DNA of 64,000 bases from Fusobacteria bacterium ZRK30 (lineage in GTDB: Bacteria > Fusobacteriota > Fusobacteriia > Fusobacteriales > Fusobacteriaceae). The position numbers and the translations under genes were made by a program. Where the stretch lies: NCBI GenBank assembly GCA_024628785.1, contig CP102405.1:2294001-2358000 (forward strand). The letters run 5' to 3'. Position 1 is the first letter of the stretch; the number at the start of each line of letters is the position of its first letter. Below are positions 18,225 through 26,558 of the stretch, in pieces. The notes below the pieces were generated by a model. The model saw only the letters and a list, made by a program, of their open reading frames with translations. It was not told the origin of the DNA and made no database searches.

Positions 18225-19538
18225 TTATACCATTTTTTTCTTTATCCACCAAATAATTAAACCGGTAGTTATCATTTCCGCAAATGGCAGAGTTAACCAA
18301 ACGCCCTCTATCCCATAGAATCTAGCCATTGGATATAATAGTAACACAGTCACCCCAAGGCCCCTAAGAAACATTACAAACATTGAAATTTTTGTCTGCT
18401 CCACAGCTTGAAAATAAGTTCCCATAAATAGATTGAACCCCATAAAAATTATAGCTATAAAAAATAATGGGAATCCATTTGTTGCAACCTCTGTAAGTTC
18501 CTTATTTTCATTAACAAATAAGTTTACCAATTCTTCCCTATAAAAAACAACTCCTATATATATCAATATCCCTAGACAAAATGAAGTTATTGCTCCTATT
18601 TTCAACATCTCATTTAAGCGACTTTTTAAATTACTCCCGTAATTTATACTTATGATGGGCTGGGATGCCTGGGATATACCTAAATACAAAAGATAGATCA
18701 TCCAATTTATATTAAGTATGATAGCATAGGCAGAAACTCCTATCGATCCACTGAGTTTAAATAATATTCCATTCAATAAAAAAATTACTATCCCTCCAAA
18801 TGCATCTGTTATAAAGCTTGGAAATCCTATTTTTACTATTCTTTTTAATATTTTAATATCAATCCCGTCTTTTATTATTCTCAATGTATTTTTCGAACTA
18901 ATAAAGTGAGTTGCTAAAACCAAGGTATAGGTCAGTTGAGCTATTCCTGTAGCTGCAGCTGCCCCTATCATCCCCCACTTAAATATAAATATGAATATAT
19001 AATCTAAAACAATATTTGTTACTCCGCAAACCATCATCCCTATCATGGCCAAATTTGGATTATTATCATTTCTGATAAATAAATTCATAGTATGAGGTAT
19101 TAAATAAAAACATGTAAACAGTGATATCACATTTAAATACGATCTTACCATACTATAAATTTCTGGAGTAGCTCCTAATCCATTTACTATGTCCCTCAAA
19201 AAAAACTGCTGTATTATTGTCAATACAACACTTAATCCTACAGCTAGTAGTAATGCATTGGTAAAAGCTATTTTTAAACTATCTTTTTTTCCACGACCTA
19301 ACTCTATCGCTCCTACAGTAGCTCCTCCCATACCCAGCAATAACCCTATAGATGAATACAGAGTAAACATAGGTACTGCCGTGGTCAGAGCTGCTAACCC
19401 TAAACTTCCTATACCACGACCTATAAATAAAGTATCTATAAAAATTAATATCCCCACAGATAATGTCCCTGCCACCGATGGCAGCAGATAATTTAGAAAT
19501 AATTTTAGTATAGGATCTTTTCTTAAATCCATTTTCAT
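18225..19538 (-). CDS. MATE family efflux protein
   Basis: This 437-residue inner-membrane transporter has 12 predicted helices in two homologous halves, as in multidrug and toxic compound extrusion proteins driven by sodium or proton gradients. Features include PSVAGTLSVGILIFIDTLFIGRGIG at the N-terminus, ALTTAVPMF, GMGGATVGAIELGRG, and SQASQPIISINYG at the start of the second half. The drug or metabolite exported is unknown. SD TAGGAGG lies directly before the ATG. No operon partner is evident: the neighbouring PP-loop gene is 88 bases downstream on the same strand without a clear terminator between, so co-transcription is possible. Confidence 0.88.
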   Translation of the reverse strand: MKMDLRKDPILKLFLNYLLPSVAGTLSVGILIFIDTLFIGRGIGSLGLAALTTAVPMFTLYSSIGLLLGMGGATVGAIELGRGKKDSLKIAFTNALLLAVGLSVVLTIIQQFFLRDIVNGLGATPEIYSMVRSYLNVISLFTCFYLIPHTMNLFIRNDNNPNLAMIGMMVCGVTNIVLDYIFIFIFKWGMIGAAAATGIAQLTYTLVLATHFISSKNTLRIIKDGIDIKILKRIVKIGFPSFITDAFGGIVIFLLNGILFKLSGSIGVSAYAIILNINWMIYLLYLGISQASQPIISINYGSNLKSRLNEMLKIGAITSFCLGILIYIGVVFYREELVNLFVNENKELTEVATNGFPLFFIAIIFMGFNLFMGTYFQAVEQTKISMFVMFLRGLGVTVLLLYPMARFYGIEGVWLTLPFAEMITTGLIIWWIKKKMV

Positions 19539-19647
19539 GCCTCCTAAAACAATATTTTAATTAGTTTCGACTATTTTCAATATGTTATAACATGGTCCTA
19601 TACCATATGCAACCTTTTTTAATTTCTCTCTTAATATTTTTAAATTA

Positions 19648-19688
19648 AAAAAAGATTCTAACTCCTTAGACGTTAGAATCTTTTTTTT
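19648..19688 (-). terminator. Intrinsic terminator of the hemW-yggS-sepF operon
   Basis: A 10-bp stem (AGATTCTAAC at 19653-19662 with GTTAGAATCT at 19672-19681) is flanked by A and T runs, so it may work in both directions. It sits one base beyond the sepF stop. Confidence 0.88.
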
Positions 19689-20141
19689 CTATCCAAATAT
19701 TTCGTTGTTTTCATCTTCTACATAGGATTTTATTCCATCTGGTACAGATACATATACCTTCTTACTCACAGTTATAAACCTAGCTTTCTTTACTTCCATA
19801 GCTCCACTTAAAAAATCTAACATCCTCTGAGCTGATTCATTGCTTAAACTCTCTAAATTTACCGTTACAATCTTTTCTTTATTTATATAATTAGCAATTT
19901 TTTTACACTCTTCAAAATTAATAGGACTGACAAAAATAGTTTGATAATCACTTATATTTTCACTGTTTTTATATACATTACTCTTTAAACTCGGTGTAGC
20001 TGTAGGTGAAGATGGAACGGATAACTCCTCTTCCTCTTTTTCTTCTCCATCCATTTCAACCATTATATCATCTTCAATTTCATTTAATTCTTCTGTCCCT
20101 TCAAAACCTAATACCTGTTTAAAATTTTTAAATAATTCCAT
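19689..20141 (-). CDS. sepF: SepF-like cell division protein
   Basis: This 150-residue cytoplasmic protein has a short membrane-binding-type N-terminal helix (MELFKNFKQVLGF), an acidic linker (residues about 20-60, many Glu and Asp), and a C-terminal SepF domain (about 66-145) with DYQTIFVSPINFEECKKI, VTVNLESL and MLDFLSGA. SepF tethers FtsZ to the membrane at the division site in many Gram-positive and some other phyla. It is the last gene of the hemW-yggS-sepF unit, 11 bases after yggS. The yggS-sepF pairing is conserved widely, which supports the call. SD AGGAGGAG precedes the ATG. Confidence 0.9.
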   Translation of the reverse strand: MELFKNFKQVLGFEGTEELNEIEDDIMVEMDGEEKEEEELSVPSSPTATPSLKSNVYKNSENISDYQTIFVSPINFEECKKIANYINKEKIVTVNLESLSNESAQRMLDFLSGAMEVKKARFITVSKKVYVSVPDGIKSYVEDENNEIFG

Positions 20142-20152
20142 AATTTCTCCTC

Positions 20153-20827
20153 CTACTTGAATATCTTACTTCCAACTCTAAGTATTGTTGCCCCCTCTGA
20201 AAGAGCTACCTTATAATCATTTGTCATCCCCATAGAAAGCTCTACCAGGCTACCATTAAAATGCGTTTCATTTAATTCATCTTTCAATTTTTTTAGGTCT
20301 GAAAAAACCTTCCTTACTACTTCTTCTTCTTCAGTAAAAGGAGCCATAGTCATAAGACCACAGATCTCTATATTTTCAAATTTTAAAAGGTCTGGCAATT
20401 CCTCGTATAGTCTTTCTATTGAATACCCCTCTTTACTTTCCTCTTTGGATATATTTACCTCTAACAATACTTTTATCCTTCTATTATTTTGTTTAGCTCT
20501 TTTATCGATCTCACTCGCCAGAGAGATCTTATTCACAGAATGAATCATCTCAATATATGGTGCAATATATTTCACTTTATTTTTTTGTAAATTTCCAATA
20601 AAATGCCATTTTATATCTCCTGTTTCTAAATCTTCTAAAATATTTCTTTTTTCTTCCAAAGCCTGTACCCTATTTTCTCCTACAACTATGCAGCCTGCCT
20701 TCACTACCTCTAAAACACCATAAGCATCTACATATTTTGTAGTGGGCAGCAGTGTTACCTTCCCTGGATTAGGTGAGTATTTTTCTATCTCATTTTTTAA
20801 TTCTAAAATATTTTCTTTTATTCCCAT
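20153..20827 (-). CDS. yggS: YggS/PROSC family PLP homeostasis protein
   Basis: This 224-residue single-domain PLP-binding barrel related to the alanine-racemase N-domain takes part in PLP and amino-acid homeostasis. The PLP lysine lies in LLPTTKYVD (near 32). Further motifs are GENRVQALEEK, WHFIGNLQKNKVKYI (near 80) and LSMGMTNDYKVALSEGATILRVGSKIF at the C-terminus, all family-diagnostic. It lies between hemW (10 bases upstream) and sepF on the same strand. The enzyme has no known catalytic turnover; its role is regulatory. SD GAGGGGGA precedes the ATG. Confidence 0.92.
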   Translation of the reverse strand: MGIKENILELKNEIEKYSPNPGKVTLLPTTKYVDAYGVLEVVKAGCIVVGENRVQALEEKRNILEDLETGDIKWHFIGNLQKNKVKYIAPYIEMIHSVNKISLASEIDKRAKQNNRRIKVLLEVNISKEESKEGYSIERLYEELPDLLKFENIEICGLMTMAPFTEEEEVVRKVFSDLKKLKDELNETHFNGSLVELSMGMTNDYKVALSEGATILRVGSKIFK

Positions 20828-20837
20828 TAATCCCCCT

Positions 20838-21929
20838 CTATTCCATGATCTCTACAAAAACATCATTTGCAAACATAAGCCCCTTAGATGTCAGCTTATA
20901 CCTGCCTTCTTCATTTTTTAAATATCCTTTTTCACACAATTTCTTTATTTTTTCAAAGTAAAGGTTATCTTCTGCCTCTATCCCTTTATTTAGAAGACGG
21001 AGTCCCAAAATATAATAATTTTCTATCCTGTCTTTCTCACTGACCTCTTCTTCTTCCATTAAAGGTTTTTCAGCTGTACCTATCTTTTTATAATAATCAG
21101 ACAGCTCTATCTCATTTTTATATCTAATCCCTTTATAATATCCAGAAGCTCCCAGTCCAACTCCTATATATTCTACATTTTTCCAATATTTACTGTTATG
21201 TCTTCCTTCGTATCCTTGTTTTGCAAAATTAGATATCTCATAATGAAGATATCCTATTTTTTTCAGCCTTTCTATTATTAATTCATACATCTTTGCTTCC
21301 AAAGAATTATCCAAAGGGTTTAATTTTCCACTGTCTAAAAGATCCATAAATTTTGTCCCTTCCTCCCAGATTAAGGAATATATAGATATATGCTCCGGAG
21401 AGATTCTTTCAACTATCTCTAAATCTTCTTCAAGTTCCGCAATAGTCTGATCAGGCGTAGCAAAAATCAGATCGATACTGATATTTTCAAACCCTGCTTT
21501 TCTAGCATCATTATAGGTTCGGAGAGCTATCTCCTTACTATGAATTCGTCCTAAAACTTTTAATTTTTCATCGTTAAAACTTTGTATCCCAATACTCAGC
21601 CTATTGATTCCTATTTTCTTGAATCCTTCTAATTTTTGCATATCCACTGTTTGTGGGTTTACTTCCAGAGTGATCTCAGCCCCTTTATTTATAGATAGTT
21701 CACCTAAGATCTTTTCGATCTCTTCTACTTCTAATAGAGATGGTGTTCCTCCTCCAAAATAAACGGTATCATATCTTAAGTTCGGATATAACCTTATCTC
21801 CTCTATCAATTTTTCTACATATTCACTCCTGTCTGCCTTACTTTTTTCCTCACATGAAAATGAAAGAAAATCACAATACCCGCATTTTTTCACACAAAAT
21901 GGAATATGAATATATATAGCGTCACACAT
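20838..21929 (-). CDS. hemW: HemW-type radical SAM protein (heme chaperone)
   Basis: This 363-residue protein carries the radical SAM cluster motif CVKKCGYC (residues 12-19) after the typical MCDAIYIHIPF start. Later come VYFGGGTPSLL (near 57), EVNPQTVD, the RLSIGIQSFND motif (near 132) and a C-terminal HemN-like domain. The fourth cysteine two residues after CxxxCxxC is replaced (CDF follows in GYCDF), and a HemN-type N-terminal extension is absent. This favours HemW, a heme-binding chaperone, over true coproporphyrinogen dehydrogenase. It is the first gene of the operon with yggS and sepF. Confidence 0.87.
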   Translation of the reverse strand: MCDAIYIHIPFCVKKCGYCDFLSFSCEEKSKADRSEYVEKLIEEIRLYPNLRYDTVYFGGGTPSLLEVEEIEKILGELSINKGAEITLEVNPQTVDMQKLEGFKKIGINRLSIGIQSFNDEKLKVLGRIHSKEIALRTYNDARKAGFENISIDLIFATPDQTIAELEEDLEIVERISPEHISIYSLIWEEGTKFMDLLDSGKLNPLDNSLEAKMYELIIERLKKIGYLHYEISNFAKQGYEGRHNSKYWKNVEYIGVGLGASGYYKGIRYKNEIELSDYYKKIGTAEKPLMEEEEVSEKDRIENYYILGLRLLNKGIEAEDNLYFEKIKKLCEKGYLKNEEGRYKLTSKGLMFANDVFVEIME

Positions 21930-22055
21930 AATTTTTCATCCCTTCTATTACTTAATTAATTTTTTATTTTTAAAATACCTTATAAAATTCTATACTTTTT
22001 AAATATAAGTTAATTATAACAAAAAAATCAACTTATTAGAAACCATTTTATAAAT

Positions 22056-22103
22056 AAAAAAAGCAACGTGACGTTGCATCCAGTTAATCATAATTAAACT
22101 TTT
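22056..22103. repeat. R5 repeat, copy 1 (short palindromic element)
   Basis: A perfect hairpin GCAACG-TGA-CGTTGC is followed by TCCAGTTAATCATAATTAAA. A diverged second copy occurs at 33,200-33,245 (GCAATATGACATTGT, then CCCAATTAACTCTAATTAAA). The two agree at about three quarters of 45 positions. Confidence 0.6.
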
Positions 22104-22113
22104 AATAAATTTT

Positions 22114-22291
22114 ATCGCAAAATTCTATGTTTACAGAGTAAACTAATATCTCAAGATTCTTAGATTATGTAATAATCTTTATCTCAAAGTTCTTAATTTA
22201 CATTGTAAATTTTTAGAGACTTTGGTGATACTCTTTATCTAGTAGAAATCTTGGTGATACTTCTTGCGAGTAGTATTTTAGTGATGCCCTT
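22114..22291 (+). repeat. R1 repeat, copy a (longest array of palindromic units)
   Basis: Three head-to-tail units of about 34 bases each begin with CKCAAARTTCT and hold a palindrome (GTTTACAGAGTAAAC, then AGATTATGTAATAATCT, then AATTTACATTGTAAATT). They are followed by three units of about 28 bases containing TTGGTGATAC or a variant. Related copies occur at 36.2, 43.3, 46.5, 46.6, 47.6 and 50.7 kb. The array fills most of the 420-base gap between hemW and the first BMP gene. Confidence 0.8.
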
Positions 22292-22310
22292 GGGGGGAAA
22301 ATTTACTGAA

Positions 22311-22346
22311 CTAAAAAAAAACCTAGGAAAACTCCTAGGTTTTAAA
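22311..22346. terminator. Terminator after BMP lipoprotein gene 1
   Basis: The stem AAAACCTAGGA / TCCTAGGTTTT (22318-22343, loop AAAC) has an A-run on the left, which is U on the minus transcript. The same terminator is repeated after gene 2 at 23,584-23,616, as expected from tandem duplication. Confidence 0.88.
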
Positions 22347-22349
22347 AAA

Positions 22350-23345
22350 TTATTTTAATTTGATTGAACCATCAATTATACCTTGCTTAATCTCTTCTAA
22401 TTTTTGTATTTTTTCTTCACCGATAACATCTCTAGTATACTCAAATTTAGATGTTCCCACACCGTTATTAGCTATACCAAATCTATTTACTCCAGCTTTA
22501 AAAATTCCCTCTTTAACATCTTTTATTGTTGCAAAAACTGCCTGGTCTACATTTTTTGTCATAGAAGTAAGCACTGTTCCCGGAGCTACATAGTCTTGAT
22601 CTGAATCTACACCAATTGCATAGATCCCCATTGCTTTGGCTCCCTCGATTACTCCAGTTCCTGTTCCACCAGCTGCATGGAAAATTACGTCTGCACCTTG
22701 ATTATATTCTGCAATTGCATTTTCTTTTCCTCTAACCGGATCGTTAAAAGGATTTGGTCCAGTAGTATATAACGTTTGTATTTTAATATTAGAGTTAATA
22801 TATTTTGCCCCTTGTACATATCCTCTTTGAAAATTTTTAACTATAGGTACTTCCATTCCACCAACAAACCCAATTGTATTAGTCTTTGTCATCATAGCTG
22901 CTAAAGCTCCTACTAAGAATGACCCTTCATCCTCTGCAAATAATAATGAAGTTACATTAGGTGCATCTATAACTCCTTCTATCATAGCAAATTTAACATC
23001 TGGAAATTCTTTTGCTACGGCTTCTAGTGAATCTGTCATTAAAAACCCTACACCTACTACTAAATCATAGTTATTTTCAGCAAACTCTCTTAAAAATTGT
23101 GTATCTTCCGCTGGAGAAGCCGGCTCTACATATTTAAATTTAATCCCTAATTTTTCCTCTGCCATAGTAAGTCCTCTGTAAGCTGAATCATTGAATGACT
23201 TATCTCCTAATCCACCTGTAGATAAAACGATTCCAACATTGAGAGGTTTTTCCGCATTAACATCTTTCGTTTCCTCTGTTTTCCCTCCACATGCAGTTAA
23301 AAGTATAGTAAAAACTACTGTAAGTAATATAAATATTTTTTTCAT
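22350..23345 (-). CDS. BMP/PnrA family nucleoside-binding lipoprotein, copy 1
   Basis: This 331-residue exported lipoprotein has a signal peptide ending in the lipobox LLTAC (Cys19). It belongs to the basic membrane protein (Bmp/PnrA/TmpC) family, whose members bind purine nucleosides for an ABC transporter. Conserved features are GGLGDKSFNDSAYRGL (near 46), VGVGFLMTDSL, FAMIEGV, AEDEGSFLVGALAAMMT, GFVGGMEVP, DVIFHAAGGTGTGVIEGA and YAIGVDSDQDYVAPGTVLTSM. No permease or ATPase gene is adjacent in the window. It is almost identical to copy 2, so the pair is a recent tandem duplication of about 1.27 kb including the terminator. Confidence 0.92.
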   Translation of the reverse strand: MKKIFILLTVVFTILLTACGGKTEETKDVNAEKPLNVGIVLSTGGLGDKSFNDSAYRGLTMAEEKLGIKFKYVEPASPAEDTQFLREFAENNYDLVVGVGFLMTDSLEAVAKEFPDVKFAMIEGVIDAPNVTSLLFAEDEGSFLVGALAAMMTKTNTIGFVGGMEVPIVKNFQRGYVQGAKYINSNIKIQTLYTTGPNPFNDPVRGKENAIAEYNQGADVIFHAAGGTGTGVIEGAKAMGIYAIGVDSDQDYVAPGTVLTSMTKNVDQAVFATIKDVKEGIFKAGVNRFGIANNGVGTSKFEYTRDVIGEEKIQKLEEIKQGIIDGSIKLK

Positions 23346-23583
23346 CTGTCCTCCTGTTAAATATTATTCTGAGATTTATAGTATCATATTTTTTTAGCCT
23401 ATTCAATAATTAAAATAAAACATATTTACAAAATTTAACATTAAAAGCCTTTCAATCTATAATAAAAAAATTTAACAGATCCTATCTAAATAATCAGGTT
23501 ATTTTTCAAAGTTATTTTCAATAATGGAACTATCCATTATATATTCGATATATTTTTTATGTTTTAATTATGAAATTTAAACA

Positions 23584-23616
23584 TAAAAAAAACCTAGGAG
23601 TTTTCCTAGGTTTTAA
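23584..23616. terminator. Terminator after BMP lipoprotein gene 2
   Basis: It has the same stem (AAAACCTAGGA / TCCTAGGTTTT) as the terminator at 22,318-22,343, at the same distance from the stop codon. Confidence 0.88.
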
Positions 23617-23620
23617 AAAA

Positions 23621-24616
23621 TTATTTTAATTTGATTGAACCATCAATTATACCTTGCTTAATTTCTTCTAATTTTTGTATTTTTTCTTCACCGATAATAT
23701 CTTTAGTATACTCAAGTTTAGATATTCCTACACCATTGTTAGCCACACCAAATCTATTTACTCCAGTTTTAAAAGTTCCTTCTTTAACATCTTTTACTGT
23801 TGCAAAAACTGCCTGGTCTACATTTTTAATCATAGAAGTAAGTACTGTTCCCGGAGCTACATAGTCTTGATCTGAGTCTACACCAATTGCATAGATTCCC
23901 ATTGCTTTGGCTCCTTCAATTACTCCAGTTCCTGTTCCACCAGCTGCATGGAAAATTACGTCTGCACCTTGGTTATATTCTGCAATTGCATTCTCTTTTC
24001 CTCTAACTGGGTCGTTAAAAGGATTTGGTCCAGATGTATATAACGTAGTTACTTTGATATCAGAATTTATATATTTTGCCCCTTGAACATATCCACTTTC
24101 AAATTTTTGAATTAAAGGTACTTCCATTCCACCAACAAATCCAACTGTATTTGTTTTTGTCATCATAGCCGCTAAAGCTCCTACTAAGAATGAACCTTCA
24201 TCTTCTGCAAATACTAATGAAGTTACATTAGGTGCGTCGATTACTTCGTCTATTATAGCAAACTTAACATTTGGATGTTCTTTTGCTACTGTTTCTACTG
24301 AATCTTTCATTAAGAATCCTACACCTACTACTAAATCGTAGTTGTTTTCAGCAAATTCTCTTAAAAATTGTGTATCTTCCGATGGAGAAGCTGGTTCTAC
24401 ATATTTAAATTTAATCCCTAATTTTTCCTCTGCCATAGTAAGTCCTCTATAAGCCGAGTCATTGAATGACTTATCTCCTAATCCACCTGTAGATAAAACG
24501 ATTCCAACATTAAGAGGTGTTTCAGCCTTAACTTCTTTCGTTTCCTCTGTTTTCCCTCCACATGCAGTTAAAAGCATAGCAAAAACTACTGTGAGTAATA
24601 TAAATATTTTTTTCAT
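23621..24616 (-). CDS. BMP/PnrA family nucleoside-binding lipoprotein, copy 2
   Basis: This 331-residue lipoprotein (lipobox LLTAC, Cys19) is very similar over its full length to copy 1. Differences cluster in the ligand-facing and surface segments, for example FLMKDSVETVAKEHPNVKFAIID versus FLMTDSLEAVAKEFPDVKFAMIE, and in the GFVGGMEVPLIQKFESGYVQ region. The family signatures listed for copy 1 are all kept, so both are likely functional and may differ slightly in ligand preference (inference). SD-like GGGAGGAAG precedes the ATG. Confidence 0.92.
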   Translation of the reverse strand: MKKIFILLTVVFAMLLTACGGKTEETKEVKAETPLNVGIVLSTGGLGDKSFNDSAYRGLTMAEEKLGIKFKYVEPASPSEDTQFLREFAENNYDLVVGVGFLMKDSVETVAKEHPNVKFAIIDEVIDAPNVTSLVFAEDEGSFLVGALAAMMTKTNTVGFVGGMEVPLIQKFESGYVQGAKYINSDIKVTTLYTSGPNPFNDPVRGKENAIAEYNQGADVIFHAAGGTGTGVIEGAKAMGIYAIGVDSDQDYVAPGTVLTSMIKNVDQAVFATVKDVKEGTFKTGVNRFGVANNGVGISKLEYTKDIIGEEKIQKLEEIKQGIIDGSIKLK

Positions 24617-24742
24617 CTCTTCCTCCCGTTAAATATGATTCTAATTTATAATAACACATTTTTTTACCGTATTCAACAATAAAATGAAAAAATATGTTCA
24701 TAAAATTAACTTTTCAAACACTTTCAATCCATAATAAAATGA

Positions 24743-24928
24743 TTACATTTTTATACTTTTAATATTAGTGTTGTAGCATTTCCCCCTTTTTAAATGACCT
24801 TCAGTCTTTGAGATATCCTCATGGGTGATCTTAGTGATTAGGTTATTTTCAATAAGAATAGATACATTTCTTTGTAGTTCTTCGTTTTTACCATCAAAGA
24901 CATTGGCATTAATAATTAGTTTTTTCAT
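24743..24928 (-). pseudogene. N-terminal remnant of an amidohydrolase
   Basis: The first 35 or so residues (MKKLIINANVFDGKNEELQR, then NVSILIENNLITKI) match the start of metal-dependent amidohydrolases of about 400 residues. A strong SD (GGGAGG) precedes the ATG. Similarity ends near residue 40 and the frame stops at 61, so every catalytic motif is missing. It sits between BMP copies 2 and 3, and the rest of the gene is not seen nearby. The tandem expansion of BMP genes may have replaced it (inference). It could still be translated as a short peptide. Confidence 0.65.
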
Positions 24929-24966
24929 AGTTAATCCTCCCTTTTCTTTTATAAGTTATTGTAGGA

Positions 24967-25008
24967 TATAAAAAAAAGGAGTTAATTTATAAAAATTAAC
25001 TCCTAAAA
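24967..25008. terminator. Terminator after BMP lipoprotein gene 3
   Basis: A 12-bp stem AGGAGTTAATTT / AAATTAACTCCT starts at about 24,977, with A-runs to the left that are U on the minus transcript. It lies a few bases beyond the stop of the third BMP gene. Confidence 0.85.
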
Positions 25009-25012
25009 ATAT

Positions 25013-26023
25013 TTATTTTAATTTTGACATCTCTGCTGCTACATCAATTTTACCTGATATAATATCTGCTTTGATCTCTTCTATCCTTTTTAATTTATCT
25101 TCACTAATTTGATCTTTAGTATATTGAAGATCTGTTATTCCCACACCATCATTAGCTAGATTAAAGTCTTTTTGTCCTGCTGTAAATCCTTTTTCTTTTG
25201 TTTCTTTGATTATAGCAAATACTGCTTTATCCACTTTTTTAAGCATAGAAGTAAGTACTGTTCCTGGTACTACTCCATCTTGATTAGAGTCTACACCTAC
25301 TGCGTATACGCCTCTTTCTTTAGCTGCTTCAAATACTCCCATTCCTGACCCTGCTGCTGCATGGTATACAACATCTGCTTTACTATCGATCATAGATAAA
25401 GCCATTTCTTTTCCACGAGCTGGGTCGTTAAATGGACTGTTTCCACCAACATATGCTTCAAATGTAGTCATTTTAGGATTGATGTATTTTGCTCCTGCCA
25501 TAAATCCATCTCCAAATCTTTTGATAAGTGGTACTTCCATTCCACCTATAAATCCTATTGTATCTGTTTTTGTCATCATTCCTGCCAATGCTCCTGCAAC
25601 AAATGATCCCTCTGGTTCATTGAATGTAGCTGATATTACATTAGGCATATCGATAGGTTCATCTACCATTAAGAAGTGTACCGCTGGATATTCCTCTGCT
25701 ACTTTAACTATAGAATCTCTCATTTGGAATCCTATACCAACTATTAGATCGTAATCTGCTTCTGCAAACTGTCTTAAAAACGTATCAAATTCAGATACAT
25801 TTGCCGGTTCTACATATTTTATTTTTACTCCTAATTTCTCTTCTGCTTCTTTAAGACCTGCATAAGCTGAGTCATTAAATGATTTGTCTCCTAATCCCCC
25901 TGTAGAGAGTACTAATCCTACTTTTAAAGCCCCATTATCCTCTACTTTTTCTTCCTTTGCTCCACCACATGCTGTTAATAATAATGCCATAATAACCATT
26001 ATAAGTGTTATCATTTTTTTCAT
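25013..26023 (-). CDS. BMP/PnrA family nucleoside-binding lipoprotein, copy 3
   Basis: This 336-residue lipoprotein (signal peptide, lipobox LLTAC) is a more distant paralogue of copies 1 and 2. It shares GGLGDKSFNDSAYAGL, GFIGGMEVPLIKRFGDGF, DVVYHAAAGSGMGVFEAA and YAVGVDSNQDGVVPGTVLTSM. The C-terminus is longer, ending in KIDVAAEMSKLK. It probably binds a purine nucleoside for a partner ABC transporter encoded elsewhere. SD AGGAGTGG precedes the ATG. It is the first gene in the row and likely ancestral to the tandem pair (inference). Confidence 0.92.
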   Translation of the reverse strand: MKKMITLIMVIMALLLTACGGAKEEKVEDNGALKVGLVLSTGGLGDKSFNDSAYAGLKEAEEKLGVKIKYVEPANVSEFDTFLRQFAEADYDLIVGIGFQMRDSIVKVAEEYPAVHFLMVDEPIDMPNVISATFNEPEGSFVAGALAGMMTKTDTIGFIGGMEVPLIKRFGDGFMAGAKYINPKMTTFEAYVGGNSPFNDPARGKEMALSMIDSKADVVYHAAAGSGMGVFEAAKERGVYAVGVDSNQDGVVPGTVLTSMLKKVDKAVFAIIKETKEKGFTAGQKDFNLANDGVGITDLQYTKDQISEDKLKRIEEIKADIISGKIDVAAEMSKLK

Positions 26024-26114
26024 CTCTTCACCACTCCTTTTATAAACTTTCAGTATTATACACTAATATCATCCCAATAAACAGGACCTATGTCCTTATA
26101 TTACCTTTTATTAA

Positions 26115-26153
26115 ATGTAAAAAAAAAAAGGATTAGCTATATACTAATCCTTA
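26115..26153. terminator. Terminator after the XRE regulator gene
   Basis: Stem AAGGATTAG / CTAATCCTT, seven-base loop, preceded by a run of about ten A that forms a U-tract on the minus transcript. Confidence 0.85.
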
Positions 26154-26161
26154 ACTCTCAC

Positions 26162-26371
26162 CTATCTAACTTTATCTACTATGATAATCTCTTTTCCCAT
26201 AGCATTTAATAGATTTTGTACAAATTTTAATCTAGGATCAATAGCTCCTATTTCAAATCTACCTACTGCTGAAGTATGTTTTCCTAATTTTTCTCCTAAC
26301 TCTCTTTGTGTAACTCCATTTTCCCTACGGTATGTCCTACATTCTTCAATTAATCTATCTCTTAAGTTCAT
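26162..26371 (-). CDS. Small XRE-family helix-turn-helix regulator
   Basis: This 69-residue protein consists almost entirely of one HTH_3 (Cro/CI-type) domain: YRRENGVTQRELGEKLGKHTSAVGRFEIGAIDPRLKFVQNLLNAMG. I start it at the ATG at 26371, which has GGGAGGAATATA just upstream; an in-frame ATG at 26389 has no SD. Small single-domain regulators of this type often control themselves or a neighbouring gene. No toxin partner is adjacent on either side, so a toxin-antitoxin role is not supported here. It has its own terminator. Confidence 0.82.
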   Translation of the reverse strand: MNLRDRLIEECRTYRRENGVTQRELGEKLGKHTSAVGRFEIGAIDPRLKFVQNLLNAMGKEIIIVDKVR

Positions 26372-26558
26372 TATATTCCTCCCAATCATTTCACTAAGAT
26401 CTTTTAAAGTGATTATAATCTCCCTTTTAATTAAAAAATTTCATTAATTTTGGAGGTCACTAAAAAAATGCATTAGCTTCACTCATGATAACATATAAGT
26501 CAAGAAAAATCAATGATTTTCCTATTTTTTTATAAAAAAATTAAGTAGCACTTAATTT

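Noticed and set aside
22114-22291. CRISPR array
   Set aside because: Only three units, no unique spacers; the variable part is itself a palindrome, and no cas genes are near.
26162-26371. XRE regulator as part of a toxin-antitoxin pair
   Set aside because: No small toxin gene adjoins it on either strand.
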